From: an uncultured Eubacteriales bacterium
Lineage (GTDB): Bacteria; Bacillota; Clostridia; Christensenellales; Aristaeellaceae
Direction: 5' to 3'
Length of the DNA: 64,000 bases
Assembly (NCBI GenBank): GCA_902760595.1
Contig: CACWHI010000005.1
Coordinates: 62,001 to 126,000, forward strand
The position numbers were made by a program, and so were the translations under genes. Below the pieces are notes generated by a model that worked only from the letters and a program-made list of their open reading frames with translations, was not told where the DNA came from and did not search any database. This document shows, piece by piece, positions 36,497 through 46,954 of this stretch. Each line of letters starts with the position of its first letter. Positions within the stretch are counted from its first letter, which is position 1.

Positions 36497-38185
36497 TCAA
36501 TACCTCTCCTTCAGCTCATCGATCACGTGGCGGACGCTCTTTTCCACCGTCCCCTCACGGAAGGGATTGAGCAGGTTCCCGACCTCCAGCAGCTCGAAGT
36601 AGCCCTTCGTGCCGCCCGCGCGGCAGAGGCGCAGATAGTCCTCCCAGGCCTGTCTGCGGTCCGTCTTCATGCGGCCGTAATACTGGAAGGCGCACATCTG
36701 GGCCAGGGCGTAGTCGATATAGTAGAACGGGTAGAGGAAGATGTGCTGCTTCTGCATCCAGAAGCCGCCCTCCTCCAGGAAGAGCTCCCCGTCGTAGTCC
36801 CGCCACGGCATGTAGGTCTTCTCGATCCCGCGCCATACGCCGCGGCGCTCCTTCGCGGTCATCTCCGGCTCCGCGTACACGCGGTGCTGGAACTCGTCCA
36901 CGCACGCCATATAGGGGATCACGGAGATCGCGCCGATCAGATGGGCCGTCAGGTACTGCTCGCTGCGGCCTCCGAAGAAGCTGCCCATCCACGGGTAAGC
37001 GAAATGCTCCATGCTCATGGAATGGATCTCGTTGATCTCGGAGGTGGAGCCGCACAGCATGCCGATGGGGATGGAGCGCATGGCCAGATAGCCCTGGAAG
37101 GCATGCCCGGCTTCATGCGTCAGCACGTCCACGTCCGCGCTGGTGCCGTTGAAATTGCTGAAGATGAACGGCGCTTTGTAGCCCGGGAAGCTGGTCATAT
37201 ACCCGCCCATGCGCTTGCCGGGCCGGGTCTCCAGGTCGAACAGATGGTACTTCGTCATGAAATCGAAGAATTCCCCGGTCTCCGGACTCATCTCCCGGTA
37301 CATGCGCTGGGCCTTGAGCACCAGCTCCTCCATGTCGCCGATCGGATCCGCATTGCCCTCGGGGAACAGCAGCGCCTCATCGTAGTAACGCAGCTTGTCC
37401 ACGCCCAGGCGACGGCGCTGCTTTTCACGGATCTCCGCCACCGCGGGCGTGATCACGTCCCTGATCTGGGCGCGGAAGCGCGCCGCGTCCTCCTGGGTGT
37501 AATCGAAGCGCCGGCGCTGGAGATAGGCCATCTCCGTGTAGGAGCTGAAGCCCAGCTTTTTCGCCATGCCCGCGCGCAGGCGCACCAGCTCGTCGTACTG
37601 CTGATCCAGTTTGGGACTGATCTGCTCATACAGCTTTGCCCAGGCGCGGAAAGCCTCCTTCCGCTCTTCGCGGTCGGTGCTTTCCATATGCTTGAGCAGC
37701 CCGTAGAAGTTGCAGCGCTCGCCCCGGAAGTCCGTCACCGCCAGCGCGCTGTCCTTCTGGTAGGCCTGGCGAAGCTCGCCCTCGCGGATGGTATCCGCAA
37801 TGATCTTTTCATCCGTGGTCTTCAGGGCGGCGTCCACCAGGCGGAACATCTGCGGGCCGAACTCCGCCTCAAAATCCGCGCGGAAGGCGCTGCCCGCCAG
37901 GGCCTCGCTGTAACGCTTGCGCAGGGGGATCAGCGCCGCGTCCTGCTCCCGCAGCCACTTCATTTCCCCGTCGTAGTATTCGTCCGTTGTGTCAATGGTG
38001 TTGCGCACCGAGCCGATGGACATCATCGTGTCCGCCTTTTCCTCTTCCTCCTGCAGGGCAAAGAAGGCGTCCCGCGCCGCCTGGTAGCTCTTCGCCCCCT
38101 TCAGCGCGTCGATGGCCGCCTCATAGCACCTCCTGAGCGCGTCCATATCCGGACGCTCATAGGGCATTTCCCGAAAATCCACCAT
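36497..38185 (-). CDS. M3-family oligoendopeptidase (PepF-like)
   Basis: 562 aa cytosolic zinc peptidase that cleaves short peptides. The metal motif is THEAGHAFQGYL near residue 350, with the downstream Glu in STSEINEIHSMSMEHFAYP. Residues 1-200 form the helical M3 cap. ATG 38185 is taken because GAGGAGG lies 10 nt upstream; the open frame to 38248 overlaps the promoter. No peptide transporter is adjacent. The short 30-bp gap to ppx plus a weak hairpin suggests partial co-transcription. Confidence 0.92.
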   Translation of the reverse strand: MVDFREMPYERPDMDALRRCYEAAIDALKGAKSYQAARDAFFALQEEEEKADTMMSIGSVRNTIDTTDEYYDGEMKWLREQDAALIPLRKRYSEALAGSAFRADFEAEFGPQMFRLVDAALKTTDEKIIADTIREGELRQAYQKDSALAVTDFRGERCNFYGLLKHMESTDREERKEAFRAWAKLYEQISPKLDQQYDELVRLRAGMAKKLGFSSYTEMAYLQRRRFDYTQEDAARFRAQIRDVITPAVAEIREKQRRRLGVDKLRYYDEALLFPEGNADPIGDMEELVLKAQRMYREMSPETGEFFDFMTKYHLFDLETRPGKRMGGYMTSFPGYKAPFIFSNFNGTSADVDVLTHEAGHAFQGYLAMRSIPIGMLCGSTSEINEIHSMSMEHFAYPWMGSFFGGRSEQYLTAHLIGAISVIPYMACVDEFQHRVYAEPEMTAKERRGVWRGIEKTYMPWRDYDGELFLEEGGFWMQKQHIFLYPFYYIDYALAQMCAFQYYGRMKTDRRQAWEDYLRLCRAGGTKGYFELLEVGNLLNPFREGTVEKSVRHVIDELKERY

Positions 38186-38219
38186 ACAAAACCAGCCTCC
38201 TCTATGATATACTGCGACC

Positions 38220-38248
38220 AATATATCAAAGAAGAGACTGGCTGACAA
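38220..38248 (-). promoter_or_regulatory. Promoter of the M3 peptidase gene
   Basis: Minus-strand TTGTCA (38243-38248), 17-bp spacer, TATATT (38220-38225). Confidence 0.7.
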
Positions 38249-38303
38249 GTCTTTTTTATTTGCTTGCCGCTGACAGTTCAGTCTGAGGCTGATTATTCGC
38301 CGA

Positions 38304-39332
38304 TCACCATTTCGCCTTCAGCGCCTGCTTGACCGCCTTCTGGTGCGCGGGATCCACCTTTTTGCTCTCATGGGTCATGGAGCCCGTGAAGTGGATGCAG
38401 AAATGCCCGTCGAAGCCGTTGTTTTTGATGCTGCAGTTGCCGTGGGGCATCCCGTTCATGGAGGCGGCGTAGACGTGGCCCTTATACAGGACCAGGATGG
38501 CGCGGCGGTTCCAGCTCCAGCTGCCGCCGTACAGTTTTTTGATCGTCGCGGTCGCCTCGGCGTTCAGCGGCTCGGTATCCATATGGCTGGCGCCGTACAG
38601 GCGCTTGCACTGGAAGGTCCTGCCCGTCTTCACGTCCTTTACCGTAAAGGTCGCCCCGCGCGGGATCACATTGGCCCCGCCCTTGAACCAGTCGAGCTTT
38701 TCAGTCGTATAGGTGAAGTTCGCGGCCTTCTTGCCAAACAGCTTTTCTATGGTCGCGAAATCCGCCTGACCGGTCTGCTTCAGCTTGCTCGCCTTCTGGA
38801 AGGCCGTCACCGCCTTGACCGTCGCGTCGTCGAACTTGCTATTGACATTGGCTTTATAATACTTTTTGAGCTTCAGCGCCTGCTGAAGCGCCTGGACCTT
38901 CGCGCCGCTGTCCCCCTTTTTTGAGGTCGCAGGCACCTTGATCTGCGAGATCTTGGTGATGCCCTTCATCCCGGCGTCCCCGGCGGAGGTCTTTGCGTTG
39001 GCGGCAGCGGCGGCCTTTGTCTGGGCCGCGGCCGCCTGGTCCAGGGCCTTCTGGTCCGCGGCGGACACCTGGACGTACTTGCGCATCACGTAGCCCTTGG
39101 TCTTATTGTAGGTCACGCTGTAGTATTCGCCGGATACGCCCGTGATCACTACCTTGTTTCCCTTCTTGAACCGCCGGAGCACCGTCGATGACGAGCTCGC
39201 CTTCGCGCGGAAGAGGATCCTGTCCTTGACGATGGTGCCCGTATAGGTCTTCGACGCGGCCAGCACCGGCTCCACGGCCAGGAACAGAAGAAGAACGACA
39301 AGGAGACAGCTGACGGTACGGCGATACAGCAT
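38304..39332 (-). CDS. Secreted SH3 / peptidoglycan-binding protein with unassigned C-terminal domain
   Basis: 342 aa. The signal peptide is LVVLLLFLAVEPVLAAS; then a bacterial SH3 domain (~28-90, ending GYVMRKYVQV), an Ala/Thr linker, a peptidoglycan-binding type 1 domain (~135-190, SGAKVQALQQALKLKKYY), and a ~130-residue C-terminal domain with MDTEPLNAEATATIKKLYGG and GNCSIKNNGFDGHFCIHFTG. The last has a conserved look (HFCIHF...H) and could be enzymatic, but I cannot name it. GGAGG 8 nt before ATG 39332 fixes the start. Acts at the wall. Confidence 0.8.
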   Translation of the reverse strand: MLYRRTVSCLLVVLLLFLAVEPVLAASKTYTGTIVKDRILFRAKASSSSTVLRRFKKGNKVVITGVSGEYYSVTYNKTKGYVMRKYVQVSAADQKALDQAAAAQTKAAAAANAKTSAGDAGMKGITKISQIKVPATSKKGDSGAKVQALQQALKLKKYYKANVNSKFDDATVKAVTAFQKASKLKQTGQADFATIEKLFGKKAANFTYTTEKLDWFKGGANVIPRGATFTVKDVKTGRTFQCKRLYGASHMDTEPLNAEATATIKKLYGGSWSWNRRAILVLYKGHVYAASMNGMPHGNCSIKNNGFDGHFCIHFTGSMTHESKKVDPAHQKAVKQALKAKW

Positions 39333-39363
39333 GGTGTGTTCCTCCAAGCGATGAATTTGTTAC

Positions 39364-39392
39364 AATATATTACAAATTTATTAAATTTTCAA
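39364..39392 (-). promoter_or_regulatory. Promoter of the SH3/peptidoglycan-binding gene
   Basis: Minus-strand TTGAAA (39387-39392), 17-bp spacer, TATATT (39364-39369). The divergent gap also holds an AT-rich hairpin CAAAATTT-TTGTAG-AAATTTTG at 39413-39434 just ahead of the plus-strand gene. Confidence 0.65.
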
Positions 39393-39455
39393 GATGTATT
39401 ATTAACAAATCGCAAAATTTTTGTAGAAATTTTGTAATTTTGAGAAGGAGGACCT

Positions 39456-40013
39456 ATGGGTCAGCAAATCAGGCTGCGCGTCATCCGCAGCGGCCGTAAA
39501 ACTCTGGCGCTCCAGATCACCTGGGAGGGCGAAGCCGTGGTACGGGCGCCTTATCTGGCCTCCGATGAGAGCATCCAGCGCTTCGTCCGGGAACACCTGG
39601 ACTGGCTCGTCCGCCATACCGCCCAGAACCGGGAGAAAGCCGCGCGGAAGGCCCCGCCCTTCAGCGAGGACGAGATCCATCGCATGGTGGAGGACACAAG
39701 GCAGTTCCTGCCCGCGCTGATCCAGGAATACTCCGAACGCCTGCAGGTTCGCCCGGGCCGGATCACCATCCGGAACCAGAGGACGCGCTGGGGAAGCTGC
39801 TCCAGCCAGGGCTGCCTGAACTTCAACTGCCTGCTGGCCCAGGCCCCGGACCAGGTACGCCGCTATGTGGTCCTTCACGAGCTGTGCCACCTGAAGGAAA
39901 TGAACCACTCCCCCGCCTTCTGGCGTCTCGTGGCATCACAGATGCCGGATTACCAGCGGGCGAAGGAGTGGCTGAAAACGGAAGGCCAGCGGCTTATCGA
40001 GCGACTCGGCTGA
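39456..40013 (+). CDS. YgjP-like (DUF45/WLM-type) zinc metallopeptidase
   Basis: 185 aa. The core TIRNQRTRWGSCSSQGCLNFN followed by HELCHLKEMNHSPAFW gives the HExxH zinc site with a third His eight residues on, as in the YgjP family. These are small cytosolic proteases of unclear substrate, often near restriction or stress genes. GAAGGAGG precedes ATG 39456. It stands alone, divergent from the SH3 gene. Confidence 0.88.
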   Translation: MGQQIRLRVIRSGRKTLALQITWEGEAVVRAPYLASDESIQRFVREHLDWLVRHTAQNREKAARKAPPFSEDEIHRMVEDTRQFLPALIQEYSERLQVRPGRITIRNQRTRWGSCSSQGCLNFNCLLAQAPDQVRRYVVLHELCHLKEMNHSPAFWRLVASQMPDYQRAKEWLKTEGQRLIERLG

Positions 40014-40047
40014 GCTGTCTGATTGTTCGTTGTACGGTATTATCTTT

Positions 40048-40968
40048 TTATGCCGCGCTCTCATCTTCATCGGTTTCAGGCGGATAATCGGCGAGGTTCT
40101 GTTTCACAGTCTCCTGATTGTAATAGATCGCCAGCAGGGTCGGACGGTCGATGACGCCGGTCTCTTTCAGCCCATAGTCCGCCTGCAGCTGCAGCACAGC
40201 CGCTTCCATATCGTCGTCAAAAACAGCGCCGGCCTCGCCCCGCAGGTAGTTCCGGTCGATCAGGGACTGGCGGGCACTTCGGACGAGGCTGCTGGCGCTG
40301 CCGTTTTTCCTCTGATACCCGTACCAGGACATCATTATACGGACGAGATCTTTCATTTCTTCTGTATCCCTGAATTTGGGCGGCTTCATCCAGAAACTGC
40401 CTCCGCCGCCATTGCTCAGGGATACCGTCCGCCCAGGCGCGTTGGTCCGGGTGACAACACAGGTATGATACTGGTTGGACAGCATAAAGGCTTTGATCGT
40501 GACTTCACTGGCATAGCCTTTGACGACTTTTGAGCCTGAAATGTACTTCCCTTGTGAGATAAAGCGCTGATTCACCTTGATCAGGATATCCGCCCGGTCA
40601 GGATCGGAAACAAAGCGGATCGTGCCTTCTGACGCTTCTGTGATGGCACTGGCCAGCTCGGTCAGGTATTCCGCGATCTCGCCGATGCCTTTATCCACGT
40701 CTTTGTACATGCCGTCTTGACTGATGCCTACCATGCAGTCCGGGGCTGTGACCATAAAAGTGCTCAGCGGCTTCCCGTCCGCAGCGGTGTAGCGCTCTTT
40801 GGCGATTTCATATCTTTCAGCAAGCTGGTCATAGGTCAAAAATGCAGCCGTGTCAGCGGCGCGTGATAATCCCGGATTCCTTTCTGTCCCGGGCTCACAA
40901 AAAGCTGAAAAGGGCTGCATCAACATACACAGTAACACGACCAGGGCTTTGAACAGAGCGGTACTCAT
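40048..40968 (-). CDS. Secreted peptidoglycan-binding protein, function unknown
   Basis: 306 aa. Signal peptide ALFKALVVLLCMLMQPFSAFC. Residues ~40-215 form a domain I do not recognise, with DILIKVNQRFISQGKY and HTCVVTRTNAPGRTVSLSNGGGG. Residues ~225-290 are a peptidoglycan-binding type 1 repeat (AVLQLQADYGLKETGVIDRPTL), where the plain YGL-x3-G-x-ID pattern is typical. It diverges from the HTH regulator across a palindrome and may be its target. Codon use is slightly less GC-rich than its neighbours. Confidence 0.75.
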   Translation of the reverse strand: MSTALFKALVVLLCMLMQPFSAFCEPGTERNPGLSRAADTAAFLTYDQLAERYEIAKERYTAADGKPLSTFMVTAPDCMVGISQDGMYKDVDKGIGEIAEYLTELASAITEASEGTIRFVSDPDRADILIKVNQRFISQGKYISGSKVVKGYASEVTIKAFMLSNQYHTCVVTRTNAPGRTVSLSNGGGGSFWMKPPKFRDTEEMKDLVRIMMSWYGYQRKNGSASSLVRSARQSLIDRNYLRGEAGAVFDDDMEAAVLQLQADYGLKETGVIDRPTLLAIYYNQETVKQNLADYPPETDEDESAA

Positions 40969-41001
40969 CGGTCTTCCTCCTCATATCGGCTTCTCTTTTT
41001 C

Positions 41002-41029
41002 ATTGTAGCAGACCTCGCCCGATTATCAA
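41002..41029 (-). promoter_or_regulatory. Promoter of the peptidoglycan-binding protein gene
   Basis: Minus-strand TTGATA (41024-41029), 16-bp spacer, TACAAT (41002-41007). Confidence 0.6.
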
Positions 41030-41045
41030 CCCGCCGGAATTGTTT

Positions 41046-41065
41046 TTCATTGAATTATCAATGAA
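41046..41065. promoter_or_regulatory. Palindromic candidate operator between divergent genes
   Basis: Perfect inverted repeat TTCATTGA-ATTA-TCAATGAA. It lies between the two divergent promoters, 16 bp from each -35 element, a natural place for the adjacent HTH protein to bind. Confidence 0.55.
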
Positions 41066-41080
41066 TAGTCGCCATTCGCC

Positions 41081-41109
41081 TTTTCAAACCGGATAATTTC
41101 GTGTATATT
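41081..41109 (+). promoter_or_regulatory. Promoter of the HTH regulator
   Basis: TTTTCA (41081-41086), 17-bp spacer, TATATT (41104-41109); AAAAGGAGG follows at 41122. Confidence 0.55.
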
Positions 41110-41139
41110 GGAAGCGCCAGGAAAAGGAGGCGCATCCGG

Positions 41140-42630
41140 ATGAATAATGATTTCCCTTTTCGCCTGAAAATGCTGATGGATCAGCTGAGGATCTCCAACG
41201 CCCAGCTCGCGCGCGGGGTGAACGTGGATCCATCGCTGATCAGCCGGTGGCTGAGGTCAGGGTGCGGAGCCCGAAAGGCGGCGGACCACGCCTCTGCGAT
41301 CGGGCAATATGTGGCAAAGCGCAGGCTTTCGCCGGAAAACCGGGCCTGGCTGAACGCCACAGTCGGAGCGCCCGCCACCGCGGCCACCATCGCGCGCTGG
41401 CTGTGTCCGGAATCCGGCATGCTGGAATCGGACGAGATCAGGGAAGAGGTGGTCGAGAGCTTCCATCACGCGGTGGAGAAACGGCCGGACCGGCGCTCGC
41501 GCTATTCGGCCGTCGACGGTATGGACCGGATTTCCGGCATGATGCACGACGAGCTGGCCGTCCTGCCGGACGGCGCCGTGATCTGCATCCACCTGAGCAG
41601 CGAGGGAGCGAACGCCGCCGTGGATCCCAGGATCCTCTCCGAGCTCAAAGACGCGGTGGATCAGCGTAAAATGACGGTCCAGGTGCTGGTGGAATCGGCC
41701 AACAACTCCAAAATGTCCAGCCGCCTGATCAGCGCCTATATGCCCTTGCTGGTGCAGGGACAGCTGACGATTTCCATTATCCAGGGAACGCCCCAGACCT
41801 TCACGGTGACGACCAGCCTGATCCTGGGCGAACAGGCCGCGATCATCATCACGGAGACCGCCCAGAAGCACGTGACGGCCGTAGGCACGGTGATCCGGGA
41901 AGGCGCGGCCATCCGGGATATGCGGGACAGCTTTGAAAACAGCCGGGTCTACGCCCGGCCGATGATGATCGCCTATAACGACAGCTTCGCGCGGAATATT
42001 GTCGAAGTCTTCTTTGAGGAGTACGGCGTGGCCGGCAGCCTGGACGTGATCAAAAGCGGACTCAACCCCATGTACCTGACCGTGGAAGAGTACGGCAGGA
42101 TCCTGCGGGAATTCCAGCACCCGGACGATCAGTATCTCTGGCGCTATCAGGAGTTTGACCGGTTCAAGGCCGCGATGGCGGAGGTCCTCCGCACATCCCG
42201 TTTTCGTGAGGTCCTCTCCCTGACCAAGCTGCGCGAGATCGCGGCGACAGGCATCTGCCGCATGCCGTCCATGTATTTCTTTGAAGCTGGAATCTGCCAC
42301 CTGGACGCGCAGGACTGCGTGAACCTGCTGAACGGCTATATCCACTACCTGGAAACAGACCCGAACTTCCAGGTGGTGCTGCTGGAGGACGAGCAGCTGT
42401 TTATGCCCAATTCCTGCTGGCACATCAAGAACAACAAGCATATCATGATCCATTCGTGGAACATCGACGAGCCGATGATGGTGTACTCTGACCAGCTGAT
42501 GCTGATCGACGAATTCCAGCAGCATTTTGAGGTACTGTGGGAACGGAGCCTGAAGGACAGCAGTGTGAAGAACAGCATCCGTACCCTCAAAGAACTGCGC
42601 GATCAGTGCGCGGAGAAGATCAGGGAGTGA
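41140..42630 (+). CDS. Large HTH DNA-binding protein, family not recognised
   Basis: 496 aa. Residues ~5-60 form a lambda/XRE-like helix-turn-helix (ISNAQLARGVNVDPSLISRWL). The remaining ~430 residues are soluble with mixed alpha/beta content and no motif I can name; VICIHLSSEGANAAVDPRIL and TVQVLVESANN suggest a Rossmann-like sensor core. AAAAGGAGG 9 nt upstream sets ATG 41140. No operon partner; the last 11 bp overlap the convergent DUF4097 gene. Probably a ligand- or stress-responsive regulator (inference). Confidence 0.7.
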   Translation: MNNDFPFRLKMLMDQLRISNAQLARGVNVDPSLISRWLRSGCGARKAADHASAIGQYVAKRRLSPENRAWLNATVGAPATAATIARWLCPESGMLESDEIREEVVESFHHAVEKRPDRRSRYSAVDGMDRISGMMHDELAVLPDGAVICIHLSSEGANAAVDPRILSELKDAVDQRKMTVQVLVESANNSKMSSRLISAYMPLLVQGQLTISIIQGTPQTFTVTTSLILGEQAAIIITETAQKHVTAVGTVIREGAAIRDMRDSFENSRVYARPMMIAYNDSFARNIVEVFFEEYGVAGSLDVIKSGLNPMYLTVEEYGRILREFQHPDDQYLWRYQEFDRFKAAMAEVLRTSRFREVLSLTKLREIAATGICRMPSMYFFEAGICHLDAQDCVNLLNGYIHYLETDPNFQVVLLEDEQLFMPNSCWHIKNNKHIMIHSWNIDEPMMVYSDQLMLIDEFQQHFEVLWERSLKDSSVKNSIRTLKELRDQCAEKIRE

Positions 42631-43630
42631 CCTGTTGCTCCGCCGCTCCGACCCATACGTCGCCCGAAGTGGCGTGAATGCTGACCTCGGCGCTGCCGTC
42701 GCCGCAGATATAGTCGCTGCCCTGCTTGGTCAGGCTCATATCATAATTGAAGCTGCCGCTGGTGGTGGTGACGCGTGCCCTGAAGCCGGGTGCGGCAGGC
42801 AGGAACGCCTTTACGTCGCCGGAGGTCACGCCCACCTCCAGCCTGTCAAGCTTTCCGAGCCGGACCGTCACGCCCGCGCTGGTGCCTTTCAGGGCGACGC
42901 TGCCGGCCTCGGCGGCTTCGATGTCCAGGTTTCCGGAGGTGGCGGCGGCCTTAAGCTCTCCCGCGCAGTCCGCTTTGATCCGCACCAGGCCGGAGGTGAC
43001 GCTGGCGTCCAGCTTGTCCGCCGCATCGGCCCTGATCCCGATATTGCCCGAAGTCGCGTGTGCCGTGATCTCCCGGGCCTGTCCCCGGAGGTTCAGGTCC
43101 ATATCGCCGGAGGTCATCCTGCTTTCCACCGCGCCGGCTTCCGCCGACGCCCGGATCTCGCCCGACGTCACGCGCAGCTTCAGGCTGTCGGCCTTCATCG
43201 CCGGGATCGCCAGCTCCCCGGACGTGGCGGCCAGGCTCGCCTCGCCGAGATCCGCGCCCTCCGGCAGGGTCAGCGTCAGCTCCTTCTGGAGGTTCCAGTT
43301 CAGGCGCACGGCCCCCGCCTTCGCGTAACGGACGCGCAGCGTGTCCCCGTCCAGCCACCACCTGAGCCGCATATCGTCTGAAAGATCCCTTTTCGCGGCC
43401 TCGCTGACCAGCACGGTGGGCTCCTGATGATACGCGACAGTCACCCTGCCGTCGATCCAGTCCACATCCAGGTTCCGGACCGTGCCTTCGACCGTTCCCC
43501 CGCCCACGGTATATTTGTCCGCGTTCTCATAGCGGTAGCCGATGCCGTTTCCGAGGCTCATGGCGACAGCCGCGACGAGCACGGCGGCGCATACGATCAT
43601 AGCCGCGACGATCTTTTTATTCCTGTTCAT
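42620..43630 (-). CDS. Membrane-anchored DUF4097 beta-helix protein
   Basis: 336 aa. One N-terminal membrane helix (IVAAMIVCAAVLVAAVAMSL), then a DUF4097-type repetitive beta structure. The motif T-S-G-x-[ILV] recurs about ten times (ATSGELAI, VTSGEIRA, MTSGDMDL, ATSGNIGI and so on), giving a right-handed helix like those of bactofilin-type and envelope stress proteins. It overlaps the end of the anti-sigma gene by 14 bp. As the third gene of the ECF operon it is likely an envelope-stress effector or sensor. Confidence 0.85.
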   Translation of the reverse strand: MNRNKKIVAAMIVCAAVLVAAVAMSLGNGIGYRYENADKYTVGGGTVEGTVRNLDVDWIDGRVTVAYHQEPTVLVSEAAKRDLSDDMRLRWWLDGDTLRVRYAKAGAVRLNWNLQKELTLTLPEGADLGEASLAATSGELAIPAMKADSLKLRVTSGEIRASAEAGAVESRMTSGDMDLNLRGQAREITAHATSGNIGIRADAADKLDASVTSGLVRIKADCAGELKAAATSGNLDIEAAEAGSVALKGTSAGVTVRLGKLDRLEVGVTSGDVKAFLPAAPGFRARVTTTSGSFNYDMSLTKQGSDYICGDGSAEVSIHATSGDVWVGAAEQQVTP

Positions 43631-44366
43631 TCTTATTTCCTCCCTGTCGAATCACTTCGAGTACGATCAGCGCGATCCCGGCCAGCGTGCCGAGCGACAG
43701 CAGCAGATTGCCCGCCCTGAAGCCGTTGGCGGCAAAGATCATGTTCATCATGTTCACAAATAGCGCGGCGTCCAGGCCAAGGACGATCAGGCCTTTGCTG
43801 GCGCCGCCGATCAGCCGCTTCACCGGCTTCGCCCGGACCACAAAGGGCAGGAAGATCACCGCCAGCCCGAACAGCGCGGCGCTGGCCGCGATCCAGAACC
43901 AGTTCCCGCCGCTGTACAGGCAGGTGACCGCCAGCAGGATCACCAGGCTCACACAGAACGCGCAGAAGGTCCAGAACAGCTTGTCCTCCGGCACCGTGAG
44001 CGGCGTGATGACCAGGGACGCGGCGACTGCCAGCGACGCCAGCACCACGAAGAACCAGTCCAGCGTGTTGCCGGACGCGAGATTCACGACCAGGCACACC
44101 AGAATCGGGAGCATGAACAGCCCCGCGACCAGCATCCCCACCGCCGCGGAGCGGCGCTTGAAGCGCTTTTCGCCGTAGCGGATCACGTCCTGCTTTTCCA
44201 GCCTCAGGTCCTGCTCGATCTCGCTGCTCCTGAGGCGGACCAGCATGGTCCGACAGTCCGCGCAGCCCGCAAGATGCCCCTCCACCAGGGTCCGGCTGGC
44301 CCGGCTGCACGCGTCGTCCGCGTACAGCGGCAGCAGGTCCCGGATCACCTCACAATCATTTGTCAT
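43617..44366 (-). CDS. Anti-sigma factor with zinc-finger domain and membrane segments
   Basis: 249 aa. The N-terminal ~45 residues carry the zinc-binding anti-sigma motif (H-x3-C-x2-C in EGHLAGCADC), which binds ECF sigma factors. A linker is followed by about six hydrophobic helices between ~80 and 240. Membrane stress would release the sigma factor. ATG 44366 overlaps the sigma stop (ATGA). This polytopic form is less common than the single-helix kind. Confidence 0.88.
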   Translation of the reverse strand: MTNDCEVIRDLLPLYADDACSRASRTLVEGHLAGCADCRTMLVRLRSSEIEQDLRLEKQDVIRYGEKRFKRRSAAVGMLVAGLFMLPILVCLVVNLASGNTLDWFFVVLASLAVAASLVITPLTVPEDKLFWTFCAFCVSLVILLAVTCLYSGGNWFWIAASAALFGLAVIFLPFVVRAKPVKRLIGGASKGLIVLGLDAALFVNMMNMIFAANGFRAGNLLLSLGTLAGIALIVLEVIRQGGNKNEQE

Positions 44367-44848
44367 CGTTCTTCCATCCTTTCCCGCAGCTTCAGCCTGG
44401 CCCGGTGATATGTGACGCGCGCCCAGTTCTCAGTCTTTCCGAAGATCACGCCGATCTCATGGAAGCTCAGTTCCCCGAAGATCCTGAGCTCGAAGACCTC
44501 CCGGTAGGGCTCCTCCAGCGCATGCAGCGCCTGGTGGATCCGGAAGGAGGAATCCCGGTCGGCGACCTCTCTCTCCACACCCTTCGCCGGGTCCGGAGCG
44601 TCCTCCGGGATGCCCGTATGCCGTGCCTGCCGGCGCCTCTCGTCGAAGAAGAGGTTCTTCGCGATGGCGCAGAGCCAGGTCGCCTGGTCCGCCTCTCCGC
44701 GGAAATCCTTTTGCTTGGCAAAAGCCCGGAAAAAGGCTTCCTGCGTGATCTCCTCCGCCTCCTGCCGGTTCCCCGCCAGGGTCATCGTATACGAGAACAC
44801 CCGCATGTAGCAGGCCGTGTAGAGCTTCTCGAACGCTTCCCGCGTCAC
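44363..44848 (-). CDS. ECF-family RNA polymerase sigma factor
   Basis: 161 aa with sigma region 2 (YMRVFSYTMTLAGNRQEAEEITQEAFFRAF and the DNA-melting WLCAIAKNLFFDERRR) and region 4 (LEEPYREVFELRIFGELSFHEIGVIFGKTENW). The start is GTG 44848, with GGGAGG 7 nt upstream; the open frame continues to 45013 but crosses the autoregulatory promoter. Transcribed with its anti-sigma and a DUF4097 protein. Confidence 0.92.
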   Translation of the reverse strand: MTREAFEKLYTACYMRVFSYTMTLAGNRQEAEEITQEAFFRAFAKQKDFRGEADQATWLCAIAKNLFFDERRRQARHTGIPEDAPDPAKGVEREVADRDSSFRIHQALHALEEPYREVFELRIFGELSFHEIGVIFGKTENWARVTYHRARLKLRERMEER

Positions 44849-44881
44849 TTCATCACCTCCCTTCCAGCCAGGTACACCGTT

Positions 44882-44909
44882 TAGACGGGGAAAAGCCGGA
44901 TTCGTTACA
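44882..44909 (-). promoter_or_regulatory. ECF-type promoter of the sigma operon (autoregulation)
   Basis: Minus-strand TGTAAC (44904-44909), 16-bp spacer, CGTCTA (44882-44887). AAC at -35 and CGTC at -10 are standard ECF sigma elements, so the sigma factor probably drives its own operon. Confidence 0.7.
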
Positions 44910-45063
44910 GGATTTTTCAAAAAAGTTTTCAAAGCGCACCGCGCAACGTACGGGACCGCTTCAGCATAGCACATTCCGCCCCGGACCACAACCACGCGGC
45001 AGCCCGAGAGCATGGATTGATCAGCGGGGAACAGATACAGGGAGAAGGGAGAAAGTATCCCTC

Positions 45064-45098
45064 AAAAAAAGTCCTCCCCCGGATCCCGAGGGAAGACT
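45064..45098 (-). terminator. Terminator of pckA
   Basis: 13-bp stem with two G-U pairs (45086-45098 with 45070-45082), 3-nt loop, then TTTTTTT on the minus strand. Confidence 0.9.
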
Positions 45099-45159
45099 GC
45101 GCATTATGTAAAGTAGTATAAGTTCCTCACTCCTGCCCGGAGCGAGCATGAGCGAGCGA

Positions 45160-46773
<1,614 letters not shown>

Positions 46774-46823
46774 GGGAATCGTACCTCTTTCTGTAATCAA
46801 TTGCGCCTCTTTAAGGCAGTTAC

Positions 46824-46852
46824 AGTATAACACAAGCTTTTTTTTACGTCAA
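46824..46852 (-). promoter_or_regulatory. Promoter of pckA
   Basis: Minus-strand TTGACG (46847-46852), 17-bp A-rich spacer, TATACT (46824-46829). Confidence 0.75.
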
Positions 46853-46954
46853 TTATGCAAAAACGGCAAAAGATTTGCAGGAAAACGCCGCTGTCGATCG
46901 TCTTATATACAGAAGGCAGTTTTCTGCCATCATCATTTCAGGAGGATTTTTACC

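Noticed and set aside
36158-38245. 695-codon plus-strand frame
   Set aside because: Antisense to the M3 peptidase with its HEAGH site and own promoter.
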